A DNA stretch of 14,152 nt from positions 1 to 14,152 of the forward strand of contig CAISVC010000135.1 of assembly GCA_903888815.1 (NCBI GenBank). Direction: 5' to 3'. Position numbers and translations under genes: made by a program. The stretch is from an uncultured Fibrobacterota bacterium. GTDB taxonomy: Bacteria > Fibrobacterota > Chitinivibrionia > Chitinivibrionales > Chitinispirillaceae. The notes below the pieces were generated by a model, which was not told where the DNA came from, made no database searches, and saw only the letters and a program-made list of their open reading frames with translations. Within the stretch, counting starts at the first letter, position 1. Every line of letters begins with the position of its first letter. This document shows positions 6,432 to 13,781 of this stretch, in pieces.

Positions 6432-7664
6432 CTATTTTTTCGAAGAAACAGAATCCTCGGCAGGAACCGCACGTGCCGGAACGTTCAGCAGCGAATCGGG
6501 CCGGACAGAACCTGTAGTATCCGGTTTTGATGAAGGATTGTTTGCACTGTCTGCGGCAGGCGGTGTCTGTGGAACTGGTATAACTGGTTCAGCCGCCGCC
6601 GGAGTCGCTTTCTGCAATACCGGCAGCGCCGTTGAATCCTTCTTTGCAGGATGCAGGAGCTTCGGTTCAGAGAGCGGCTGCGGGGTTGTTTCCTGCTTCT
6701 TCATATGCAACGAATACGTAAGGCCGAACAGCCATTTCGTCTCGGCGCCTGAAACAAGCTGCGCAATGCCGTAATCAAAATCGAACTCGAGGGAACTCCA
6801 CCGCAAACCCACGCCGAAGTGCGCGATTTCGGTGGGGTGGTTGATATGCACTCCGGCCCGCACCGCAAGGGAGGGAAGCACCCAGACCTCAGCCCCGAGC
6901 GGTACCATGAACCGCTCATAAACGTCACTGTAGACAAGGTCACACACTGCGGTGAACGGCAGTGTCCAGCGCCGCAGCGTATCGCTCCATGCAATGCCGG
7001 CGCGTGCGTAGCGCGGAAGCCCTCTGGCAGTCTGGTACCAGGCCGCAGGCGTTTTGTACCACCTGCTTCCTGTCGTGTCGAGGCGCAGGTAGTGCAGCAG
7101 CGATGCGCCAACAGTCAGCGAATTCGGTATCACTTGAAACAGCACCCCTGGACACCAGGTAAGCGCATGATAGGTCTGGTCGCCGATGCGTTCCTGAAAG
7201 AAATTCAAGCTGTTCCCTGCAGCAAGGCGGCCGTAAATAAAGCCTCCGGTAACGGCTGCCTGCAGGACCTGATTGGAGCTTATCGGGCCTGTCGGGCCGT
7301 CACTCTGCTCGTTGGTGATGATAAAATCGGTTGTATGCACCCGGAGCGATGCGCCGGCGAACCATGAGGGAAACATCCAGGCGGTTTCGACGAGACTCTT
7401 TAAAAGATCACCCGGCTGGCTGCCGTATTCAAACGAAAGAAACGGCAAGGGTGCAAACGCCGGCGAGGCCGGATTGTAGCAGCCGAAACCGCTTCCTGCA
7501 AGCGCGGTGCCGGCGCTGCCCATCGCGGCACTGCGCGGTGCGGTCGGTTCTTCGGCGATGGAAAAACGACCGTACTGCGCGAAAAGCGCGTTACTTAACA
7601 ATAGAATAACAACGGGTATCCGGTGAAATACCCTGTACCTGTAATTGACCGGTGAATACATCAT
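6432..7664 (-). CDS. PorV/PorQ-family outer-membrane beta-barrel with Pro-rich periplasmic tail
   Basis: A 410-residue exported protein. Residues 1-29 are a signal peptide (hydrophobic IPVVILLLSNALFAQ). Residues 30-320 look like a beta-barrel: the start has the PorV/PorQ pattern PRSAAMGSAGTALAG...NPAS (43-67), followed by many alternating strands, for example HFGVGLRWSSLEFDFDYGIA. In the family these are FadL-like barrels; PorV and PorQ are type IX secretion components, but many homologues have no assigned role. Residues 321-410 form an unusual low-complexity tail rich in Pro, Ala, Ser and Asp, with no final aromatic residue, probably disordered in the periplasm. The ATG at 7664 (followed by a second ATG) has AGGT about 8 bases upstream and starts 9 bases after the preceding gene's stop, so the two genes are probably co-transcribed. 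No strong terminator is seen before mreB. Confidence 0.72.
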   Translation of the reverse strand: MMYSPVNYRYRVFHRIPVVILLLSNALFAQYGRFSIAEEPTAPRSAAMGSAGTALAGSGFGCYNPASPAFAPLPFLSFEYGSQPGDLLKSLVETAWMFPSWFAGASLRVHTTDFIITNEQSDGPTGPISSNQVLQAAVTGGFIYGRLAAGNSLNFFQERIGDQTYHALTWCPGVLFQVIPNSLTVGASLLHYLRLDTTGSRWYKTPAAWYQTARGLPRYARAGIAWSDTLRRWTLPFTAVCDLVYSDVYERFMVPLGAEVWVLPSLAVRAGVHINHPTEIAHFGVGLRWSSLEFDFDYGIAQLVSGAETKWLFGLTYSLHMKKQETTPQPLSEPKLLHPAKKDSTALPVLQKATPAAAEPVIPVPQTPPAADSANNPSSKPDTTGSVRPDSLLNVPARAVPAEDSVSSKK

Positions 7665-7673
7665 GTTCGATAC

Positions 7674-8843
7674 CTAGAATGACAGCGTTACATCAAGCTG
7701 CTGATCAATGCCGGCCCACACCTTGTCGGTAGCCGCTCCGTAATTGACCCACAAACCCTTCCGAACTTTTTTTGACAGATCATAGGAGAACCCCGCAGTG
7801 ATCCGCATGCCGAATTCTCTGGAATACTGTTTCGAGTCACGGAAAATAGAGCTGTTTACCGCCACATCGCCGATCCCTGCCCGCACATAAAAATTTTCCC
7901 ACCGACGCCATTCCGCACCTGTGCTTATGACCGCCTCGTTGTGATCAAGCTGCCGCTGCTTGTTATTTAAAACATATGCTTTGCAGTCGATGAGCCACAA
8001 AAGCGGCTTTTTCGCCAGCGAAGTCAGCAGGCTGCCGCCGAGGATAATCTCGGGAAGCGGCTGATCCGTGACGAGCGGCGCGTAATCCCCCATCTGCCAC
8101 TCCATATTTGCGCCGATATTTTTCAGCACGGCGGCGGCCGTCCATACCTTTGATATGCGGTATACCGCCGCAAAATCAAACGCGCCGATACCGGTAGAAG
8201 AGACATGATGAAGACCCCCGCTTCCGTCATAGTTCGGAAGCGGAAGGCTCTGATACAGAACATTGACGCATGCGCCGACCGAGAGCCGGCGGTTCATGTA
8301 GTAGCTGACCGCGGCCTTGAAGGTAAGGGTCGTATAGGTCGAGGTCGGCAGCGGGTTTTCATCAAGGTCATAGAGTTTACCGAGGAACGCTCCGCGGTAG
8401 AGCGCAAACAGTCCCATGCCGACCCTCGGGGGAACACGGAATTCGAATGACCCGTAACCGTCCATGCGGCCGAGCGACCGTATGCCGGTCCCTGCCGCAA
8501 GCCGGTGGTCGTGCAGATTCGCGAGCACCGCCGGATTCCACCAGGTCGCGTAATAGTCCGGCGATGCCGTATAGGCGCCGCCGAGCGCCGTTGCCGCTGC
8601 GCCCATAGGCAGCCGCAGGTACGCTCCCGATGTTCCGCCCTCACCCTCGGCGTGGCTCCGGCTGTGCACCCACAGCATGCAGAACACCATTAACCAGACA
8701 CGCCAATATTTATAAATATTTTTAAGGGCGCGCAGCGATATCCTCTGGAGTCGCCTGCCATAGCAGGTGTTCGCAGCCTTGTTCTGCACAGCAGAACAGG
8801 CAAGTTCGGGCTGCCGGAAGAGGATGTTGCTGTGCGCCCTCAT
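7674..8843 (-). CDS. PorV/UPF0164-family outer-membrane beta-barrel protein
   Basis: The mature part begins near GEGGTSGAYLRLPMGAAATA, followed by LGGAYTASPDYYATWWNPAVL, the standard PorV-family N-terminal signature (AxAxGGAxxA...D..A.wWNPA). Alternating amphipathic strands continue to a C-terminal LDVTLSF ending in phenylalanine, typical of BAM-inserted barrels. With the ATG at 8843, which has GGAGG 9 bases upstream and sits 28 bases after the preceding stop, the product is 389 residues. This start gives a very long leader: about 45 polar residues before the hydrophobic WLMVFCMLWVH core, with cleavage after ...SRSHA. Much of that leader is encoded by hairpin-forming DNA (8754-8801), so the true start may lie downstream at a non-ATG codon. 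The frame remains open further upstream into the previous gene, but that part looks like shadow sequence. It is paired with a second family member immediately downstream. Confidence 0.78.
   Translation of the reverse strand: MRAHSNILFRQPELACSAVQNKAANTCYGRRLQRISLRALKNIYKYWRVWLMVFCMLWVHSRSHAEGEGGTSGAYLRLPMGAAATALGGAYTASPDYYATWWNPAVLANLHDHRLAAGTGIRSLGRMDGYGSFEFRVPPRVGMGLFALYRGAFLGKLYDLDENPLPTSTYTTLTFKAAVSYYMNRRLSVGACVNVLYQSLPLPNYDGSGGLHHVSSTGIGAFDFAAVYRISKVWTAAAVLKNIGANMEWQMGDYAPLVTDQPLPEIILGGSLLTSLAKKPLLWLIDCKAYVLNNKQRQLDHNEAVISTGAEWRRWENFYVRAGIGDVAVNSSIFRDSKQYSREFGMRITAGFSYDLSKKVRKGLWVNYGAATDKVWAGIDQQLDVTLSF
8705..8720. repeat. 16-bp perfect AT palindrome
   Basis: AATATTTATAAATATT reads the same on both strands. 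It lies in the leader-coding part of the PorV-like gene, encoding the KNIYKY segment just before the signal-peptide core. It could be chance in an AT-rich patch, a protein-binding site, or a local low-GC region near a real translation start. Confidence 0.4.
8754..8801. repeat. Two adjacent REP-like hairpins
   Basis: Two perfect or near-perfect stem-loops stand side by side: CCTGC-CATA-GCAGG (8754-8767), and TGTTCTGC-ACA-GCAGAACA (8780-8798), the second extendable by GCC/GGC with one bulged T to 8776-8801. No T-run follows, so a terminator is unlikely. The sequence overlaps the doubtful N-terminal leader of the PorV-like gene. Confidence 0.55.
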
Positions 8844-8871
8844 TGACGCGAACCTCCGAAAATGCCGCTCA

Positions 8872-10497
8872 TTAATTCCCCTGGCCCTTTGCCACAACGA
8901 TCTTTCCAAAGCTTCGTTCTCCCGTACTCGCGGTGATTTTATAATAGTAGACACCCGGCGCCACCGGCCTGCCGGAAGCGGTCGTGCCGTCCCAGACGTC
9001 AAGCCTGCCGTCAGTGCTCCGGCCCAGCGGCGTCGCGGCTTTCCGCAGCGCATTTTCAATGATGCTCTTGACATACTGCATAGCATAGTCGTAAATCCTG
9101 ATCGTCACGTTCGCGTCGCGGCTCAGCTTGTAGACAAAAGTCGTTCTGGCAGCCTTCGGCGCCCGGTAATCATCGGTGATGATGCCGGGCAGCGCATAGG
9201 TTTCTTTCAGGCCGCCCCTGATTGCGCGCACACGTTTGACATTCGTGAGACTGTCCGCCGTGATACCGGGGATCTCGACCCATGAAAAATAGAGGCCGTC
9301 CCATGGGCTGTCAGACAAGGACGAAGAAAGATATAAACGGCCGCTCGAGTCGCTTATCGGAACGAATATCAGGTCGCTCAGGACGCCCGGTTTTTGAAGC
9401 TCATTCCCGTACATGAATCTCCGGTCGAAATCCTGTTCCGTGACGACCGACTTCAGACCTCCAGGATTGAAGGCTGCCGTATCAGGCACCGAATCGCGGT
9501 ATACGGCGATCTGATTGTCGCCGCTCAGCGTATACAGGTAACCGCGTACGGCCGGAGCAACGCCCCTGGGCTGGTTGCTGAGCGCAAGGGTCCATTGTCG
9601 TGTAACGGAATGGTATCTGAACAGGGAATAAAGAGTCCGGGACATGCTGCTGTCTTTATAATTAATGTACGCATAGAGCAGCGGCGGACGGGAAGTGTTA
9701 TTGACAAACGCGGAAGTATAGGATTCGAATTTCAACGCCGTGTCCGCGAGCCGGGTGGCGACGCCGGTATCCCACGAGGAGTCGGCCGGGTGAAAAAGCC
9801 AGAACCGCGGCGGTGTTACCGCAACAAGGAGTGTTTCTCCCGGCGTTACCATTCGGTCTACGGAAATAACTTTCGTTGCGTTTTTCCCAAAACTGCCGGT
9901 ATCGGGTCTGTATTGTGCGGGATTAAACGAGGTGCTTGTTCCCGGCAGGTATGCCCGGCGGCTGTCGGTGACCGGATTCCATCGCAGGAGACCGCCGTTC
10001 TGGCACGCGAAGAAAAATTCGCTCCCTGCAGCAGCGACATCAACGGCATTGACCACGGCAAGAGAATCGGCCCTGAAAACAGTATCGGGCCATTGCAGGG
10101 TAAACGTCCCCATTCTTGCATCGTGATGCGAATAATACCAGATCGTGCTGGGTTTCCACCGGCTGACCTCATAATCGGAAGGATTAAGCACTGCGGCCAG
10201 GATTCCGTTTCCGAATGCGATATCCGAGATTATGGCATCATAGCATCCGAGATAATAGCCCCACCACACTTTCCCCTGATTGGTGGTATAGTTGACGCCC
10301 CATCCCTGCGTGCTGCTGCTGGCAACCCACAGGGTATCGCCGCTGCCGGCCAGAAACCGCATATCGTTGCTGATGATTTCGCTCGTTGTACCGCATGACG
10401 CGCCCCACGAGGGCACGCAGAAGAGCAGTGCGGCGGAACCGGCCGCTCTAATTGCGCATGTCAACAGTTCGGGCATTTTCAGGAACGGCAAATTCAA
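8872..10497 (-). CDS. Exported beta-propeller-like protein with C-terminal FlgD-Ig-like domain
   Basis: A product of about 541 residues. The first 35 residues hold a signal sequence (hydrophobic AAGSAALLFCVPSWGA). From about 40 to 430 short aromatic-rich strand repeats (for example GGLLRWNPVTDSR, RFWLFHPADSSWDTG) suggest a beta-propeller. Residues 440-541 match the FlgD immunoglobulin-like pattern: FVYKLSRDANVTIRIYDYA, then DVWDGTTASGRPVAPGVYYY and a final strand GKIVVAKG. FlgD-Ig-like C-terminal domains occur on secreted proteins of FCB bacteria and resemble type IX sorting tails. PorZ of that system combines propellers with such a tail but is larger. The best ribosome site, AAAGGAG, lies inside lolA and points to a TTG start at 10497 (spacing 4) or 10491 (spacing 10); the first ATG, at 10476, is too far away. 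It overlaps lolA by about 50 bases. Exact function unknown. Confidence 0.78.
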   Translation of the reverse strand: MNLPFLKMPELLTCAIRAAGSAALLFCVPSWGASCGTTSEIISNDMRFLAGSGDTLWVASSSTQGWGVNYTTNQGKVWWGYYLGCYDAIISDIAFGNGILAAVLNPSDYEVSRWKPSTIWYYSHHDARMGTFTLQWPDTVFRADSLAVVNAVDVAAAGSEFFFACQNGGLLRWNPVTDSRRAYLPGTSTSFNPAQYRPDTGSFGKNATKVISVDRMVTPGETLLVAVTPPRFWLFHPADSSWDTGVATRLADTALKFESYTSAFVNNTSRPPLLYAYINYKDSSMSRTLYSLFRYHSVTRQWTLALSNQPRGVAPAVRGYLYTLSGDNQIAVYRDSVPDTAAFNPGGLKSVVTEQDFDRRFMYGNELQKPGVLSDLIFVPISDSSGRLYLSSSLSDSPWDGLYFSWVEIPGITADSLTNVKRVRAIRGGLKETYALPGIITDDYRAPKAARTTFVYKLSRDANVTIRIYDYAMQYVKSIIENALRKAATPLGRSTDGRLDVWDGTTASGRPVAPGVYYYKITASTGERSFGKIVVAKGQGN

Positions 10498-11101
10498 ATG
10501 TCTCCTTTGAATATTTTTTTCCGAAAGCAGTAGCCGAAAAAATGTACGTGAAGGTGTTATCGTTATGGTCGGTCATGACGCACCGGGTTATCTGTCCGCT
10601 TGTTTCCTGCACCCACAGCCGGATTGCTGTATAGGGTGCTCCGGCAGAATCGCCCTTCCATGCAAACAGCACGGTGTTTTTTTTCCGCTCCTGTTCGCGG
10701 AAAGGGTATACCGCGATAGAGCGGGCGAAAATCTGCGAAGGAAGCGTGGCCCGGTCGACATCAGCAAGCCCCTTGACGACCGCCTGATTCGCCTGTGCCG
10801 AATAATGCCAGAACGTTTTACCGTTGCTCACGAACGTTTCGCCGCCGACTGTCACGCGGAACTTATCACCCGGCGCAAGCACGATTCTCCCCAGCTTCTT
10901 CTCCTCTTTTTCCCGCACGCTCCAGTAAATGGTCAGTGAAAATTTTGTGGAGAGCGGGGTCTCGGGGTTGTAGTTTTTGCGGAGAAGGGTGAGGAGCGGG
11001 GAAAGGGAATCGGTGCTTGCTGAAGATCCCGTTGAAATCGTGATAATACCTATTACTACCGTCAGTAAAACTCTTTTATATGCTTGAAGGAAAACGTTCA
11101 T
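10448..11101 (-). CDS. lolA: LolA-like periplasmic lipoprotein carrier
   Basis: LolA accepts lipoproteins released by LolCDE and carries them across the periplasm to the outer membrane. The 217-residue product has a signal peptide (hydrophobic VLLTVVIGIITIS, residues 11-23) and the family's beta-sheet pattern: FSLTIYWSVREKEEKKLGRI (54-73; the aromatic/ReK...G core is typical), PGDKFRV (77-83), then VSNGKTFWHYSAQANQAVV (91-109), the usual sdGktlW.Y....Q motif. Length fits LolA (about 200-220). The ATG at 11101 has no clear Shine-Dalgarno. Its position directly after ftsK is also seen in E. coli (ftsK-lolA), which supports the call. Between them here lie a possible terminator and a structured repeat, so lolA may have its own promoter; none was convincing. 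Its 3' end overlaps the start of the propeller gene. Confidence 0.85.
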   Translation of the reverse strand: MNVFLQAYKRVLLTVVIGIITISTGSSASTDSLSPLLTLLRKNYNPETPLSTKFSLTIYWSVREKEEKKLGRIVLAPGDKFRVTVGGETFVSNGKTFWHYSAQANQAVVKGLADVDRATLPSQIFARSIAVYPFREQERKKNTVLFAWKGDSAGAPYTAIRLWVQETSGQITRCVMTDHNDNTFTYIFSATAFGKKYSKETFEFAVPENARTVDMRN

Positions 11102-11139
11102 TTAATCGTCAGATGGTATCTTTTTAGGAAAATTAATCT

Positions 11140-11253
11140 GGGCGTTCCCCTTGCCCGCTTCAGCGGTCAAGGGTCGCTCCTCCTACGGGCTCAGGCTTGC
11201 GCCCTCGGTGCCTTTGGCACTTCGCTTCGCTCACCCTCTGTCCGAGCTAACGC
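11140..11253 (+). repeat. Structured intergenic repeat, copy B (114 bp)
   Basis: It begins GGGCGTTCCCC and ends CACCCTC...TAACGCA, matching the ends of copy A (1695-1787), in the same plus-strand orientation and again antisense to the neighbouring genes. The first hairpin is longer than in copy A: CCCTTG (11148-11153) pairs with CAAGGG (11168-11173) around an inner CCGC-TTCA-GCGG. A second stem is GTGCC-TTT-GGCAC (11208-11220), corresponding to GTCGC-TTC-GCGAC of copy A: the same 5-bp stem and 3-base loop with different bases. A GGGC/GCCC pairing (about 11187-11204) lies between. No reading frame of interest crosses it. It fills most of the ftsK-lolA gap. Confidence 0.65.
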
Positions 11254-11278
11254 AAAAAAAAATCATTAATTAAATGAT
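11254..11278 (-). terminator. Possible rho-independent terminator after ftsK
   Basis: Immediately after the ftsK stop, the minus strand reads ATCATT-TAATT-AATGAT (plus 11262-11278) followed by a run of Ts (plus 11254-11261). The stem is 6 bp with only one G-C pair, weaker than a typical terminator, but the uninterrupted T-run directly at its base is the right form. It abuts repeat copy B. Confidence 0.45.
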
Positions 11279-11279
11279 C

Positions 11280-13781
11280 CTATTCCTGCTGCCGCATCAT
11301 CGCCAGCGCGTCGTCGAGTTCGTCCGCATGCACCAGCACCTCGCGCGCCTTGCTGCCGTTCGGCGGCCCCACAAAACCCGCATCGTGCAGCTGGTCCATG
11401 ATCCGCCCGGCCCGCGCATAGCCCAGATTGAGCCTTCGCTGCAGAAGCGACGTTGAGCCCAAACCCGTGTTCACGATGATATGGGCGGCCTCCTCGAACA
11501 GCTCGTCGCGGCTGCCGTCGGTCACGCCGCCGCCTTCCGCCTCGTCATCCCCGCCGACCACGTCAGCGAAACTATCTATTTTGTCAATTTTTACCTGCTG
11601 TTTGCGCACCTCGGTGACGACCTTTTCCACGTCCTCTTCCGAAATAAACGACCCGTGGAACCGCTCGATCTGCGGCGCACCGCTCCGCAGGAACAGCATG
11701 TCGCCGAGGCCTAAAAGTTTTTCGGCCCCGATATGGTCGAGAATCGTCCGCGAATCGTTCGACTGAATGGTGCGGAACGCGATGCGCGAGGTCAGGTTCG
11801 CCTTGATCGGCCCGGTGATGATGTCGACCGACGGCCGCTGTGTCGACACGATCAGGTGAATGCCCACGGCGCGCGCAAGCTGTGCGATGCGCTGCACCAG
11901 CGTCTCCACGTCCCGGGACGACCTGGTCATGAGGTCGGCCAACTCGTCAACAATGATAACGATGAACGGAAGCGGTTTATTGTCCTCTTCGGGAAGCTGG
12001 TCCTTGAATTTGCCGCCTTCGCAGCGGGTATTGAACGAATCGATGTTGCGCGCCGCCACTTTTGCAAGCAGCCGGTAGCGCCGTTCCATTTCGCCGACGC
12101 CCCAGTGCAGCGCCTTGACCGCCTCCTTGGTTTCGGTGACCACCGGCGACAGCAGGTGCGGAATGCCGTTGAAAAACGAGAGCTCCACCTTCTTGGGGTC
12201 GACCATGATGAGCCGCAGCTCTTCGGGCTTTTTCGTCATGAGCAGGCTGCAGATGATGGAGTTGATGCAGACGCTCTTGCCCGACCCGGTCTGGCCCGCG
12301 ATCAGCATATGCGGCATTTTGGAAATGTCGGCCACATAGGGCGCTCCCGATATGTTGGTGCCGATGATGACCGGCAGCTTGGCCTTTGATTTTGTAAACG
12401 TGTCGGACGTGAGAATGTGCTTGAAATAGACGATCTGGCGCTCGGCATTGGGCAGTTCGATCCCCACGGCGGATTTGCCGGGAATGGGCGCTTCGATGCG
12501 GATCGGCTGTCCGCCCACGGCCATGGAAATGTCGTTGTGGAGGTTCACGACCTTGTTGATTTTTATTCCCGGCGCCAGCACTATTTCATAGCGCGTAACC
12601 ACGGGCCCTGGGCTGACCGACATCACCTTTCCCTCAACCCCGAAATTCGCCAGCGTCTTTTCGAGAATCACGGAGTTCTTTTCAATTGCCTCTTTGTCAA
12701 TCATGCTTGAAAGCGGCGGCGGATCGGGAAGGATATCGGGCCTGGGAATTTCGTACGGCCGCAGGGGTTCCGCCGGAGCGGCTTCGGCAGGCGGCTGTTC
12801 TGCAGGTGCGGCCGCTGTTGCCGATACAGGGGCACCGCGCCGTTTGCGGGAGCGGCTGCCCGCTGTCTTGCCTTCAGCATCCTGCCCGATCTCGTCCTCT
12901 TCACCCGGAACCCGGCTCGCGTCAATTACCGCCTCTTCTGTCTCCACATCGGCGGTTTCGACAGTCATGATCTGGATCGGGTCGCGCTTTTTCGCCCTGA
13001 ACGCAGCCAGTTCCTGCTCGAACAGCCGCCGCTGCTCCTCTTCCACCGGGTCGAGCTCCTTTGCGGGAACAGCGGTGGAAGCTGCGGCAGGGACCTCTTC
13101 CTCCTCCTGTTTGCGGGAGCGCGACCGGGCAGGTTCAGGTGTTGTCTGTTGTTCCGTTTCCTTTGCTTCAGCGGTTTCCGTCTCTGCGGTTGCTTCCGGT
13201 TTTTTCCTGAATAATTTCTGTACCAGTGAAAACAGCCATACGCCCGCGGCGGCGATCGCTTTTGCCGCAGCAATGGGCGAAATCCGCAGACTGAGCAGCA
13301 CGGTAACGACCAGGGCGCAGCCGACGATAAAATACGGGCCGAACTGATGGGTGCCGAAGAGCGGCACCATCATTCTGATGAACGCCATGCCGATCCAGTT
13401 GCTGTCAACCCCGTGAATTTTTCCGGCAGCAACAAGGGGCAGCGTATGGGTGGCAAGAAGAACGCATATTTCAACGGTCAGGACCGCCTGGAGAATCAGG
13501 CTCCTGGTGCTTATCTGATCGCCCCTGAGCCGCAGCCAGCCGATAAAGCCGATCGCCGCCGGAAAAAAGAATACGGGAACAGGGCCGAACAGAAAGACCA
13601 TGCCTGTGGCGAGTGCGCTGCCCAGGTAGGGACCGAGAATGTTCGCGCCGTGATTGGCAAAGTGTGATATAAGGGATACCAGCACGAACACGGCTATGGC
13701 GATGTACACGAGGCCCCAGATTTCATGGCCGAAATCGGAATTTCGTATTTCGTCGCTGCGTGGTTCTTTTGCTTTTGCCAC
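11280..13781 (-). CDS. ftsK: FtsK/SpoIIIE-family DNA translocase
   Basis: FtsK pumps chromosomal DNA at the division septum and, in many bacteria, activates XerCD dimer resolution. With the GTG start at 13781 (AAAAGGAG 7 bases upstream; the first ATG at 13814 lies before that site) the product is 833 residues. Residues about 20-190 hold four or more membrane helices. Residues about 195-345 form an acidic, Ala/Pro-rich linker with two SRSRK motifs. Then comes the motor: alpha/beta domain with TRYEIVLAPGIKINKV (from about 396), Walker A GQTGSGKS (496-503), MVDPKKVELS (about 526-535), Walker B IIVDELADL (about 609-617), and STQRPSVDIITG. The C-terminal gamma winged helix (about 770-818; LLQRRLNLGYARAGRIMDQL) should read KOPS-type sequences. 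All expected domains are present. The start overlaps the upstream ThiD2-like gene by 59 bases, and the coding sequence ends before a possible terminator. Confidence 0.96.
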   Translation of the reverse strand: MAKAKEPRSDEIRNSDFGHEIWGLVYIAIAVFVLVSLISHFANHGANILGPYLGSALATGMVFLFGPVPVFFFPAAIGFIGWLRLRGDQISTRSLILQAVLTVEICVLLATHTLPLVAAGKIHGVDSNWIGMAFIRMMVPLFGTHQFGPYFIVGCALVVTVLLSLRISPIAAAKAIAAAGVWLFSLVQKLFRKKPEATAETETAEAKETEQQTTPEPARSRSRKQEEEEVPAAASTAVPAKELDPVEEEQRRLFEQELAAFRAKKRDPIQIMTVETADVETEEAVIDASRVPGEEDEIGQDAEGKTAGSRSRKRRGAPVSATAAAPAEQPPAEAAPAEPLRPYEIPRPDILPDPPPLSSMIDKEAIEKNSVILEKTLANFGVEGKVMSVSPGPVVTRYEIVLAPGIKINKVVNLHNDISMAVGGQPIRIEAPIPGKSAVGIELPNAERQIVYFKHILTSDTFTKSKAKLPVIIGTNISGAPYVADISKMPHMLIAGQTGSGKSVCINSIICSLLMTKKPEELRLIMVDPKKVELSFFNGIPHLLSPVVTETKEAVKALHWGVGEMERRYRLLAKVAARNIDSFNTRCEGGKFKDQLPEEDNKPLPFIVIIVDELADLMTRSSRDVETLVQRIAQLARAVGIHLIVSTQRPSVDIITGPIKANLTSRIAFRTIQSNDSRTILDHIGAEKLLGLGDMLFLRSGAPQIERFHGSFISEEDVEKVVTEVRKQQVKIDKIDSFADVVGGDDEAEGGGVTDGSRDELFEEAAHIIVNTGLGSTSLLQRRLNLGYARAGRIMDQLHDAGFVGPPNGSKAREVLVHADELDDALAMMRQQE

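Noticed and set aside
8776..8801. The GTTCTGC/GCAGAAC hairpin as an integron attC site or a terminator.
   Set aside because: The core-site patterns RYYYAAC and GTTRRRY are not properly placed, no cassette or integrase is nearby, and no T-run follows the stem.
9001..9086. A longer N-terminal version of the PorV-like gene starting at 9086.
   Set aside because: The upstream part overlaps the coding end of the propeller gene, is Arg-rich without family resemblance, and lacks a ribosome site; the start at 8843 is better.
9394..10398. A 334-codon open frame on the plus strand.
   Set aside because: It is fully antisense to the propeller/FlgD-Ig gene, has no recognisable domain or ribosome site, and its composition fits a shadow of GC-rich coding DNA.
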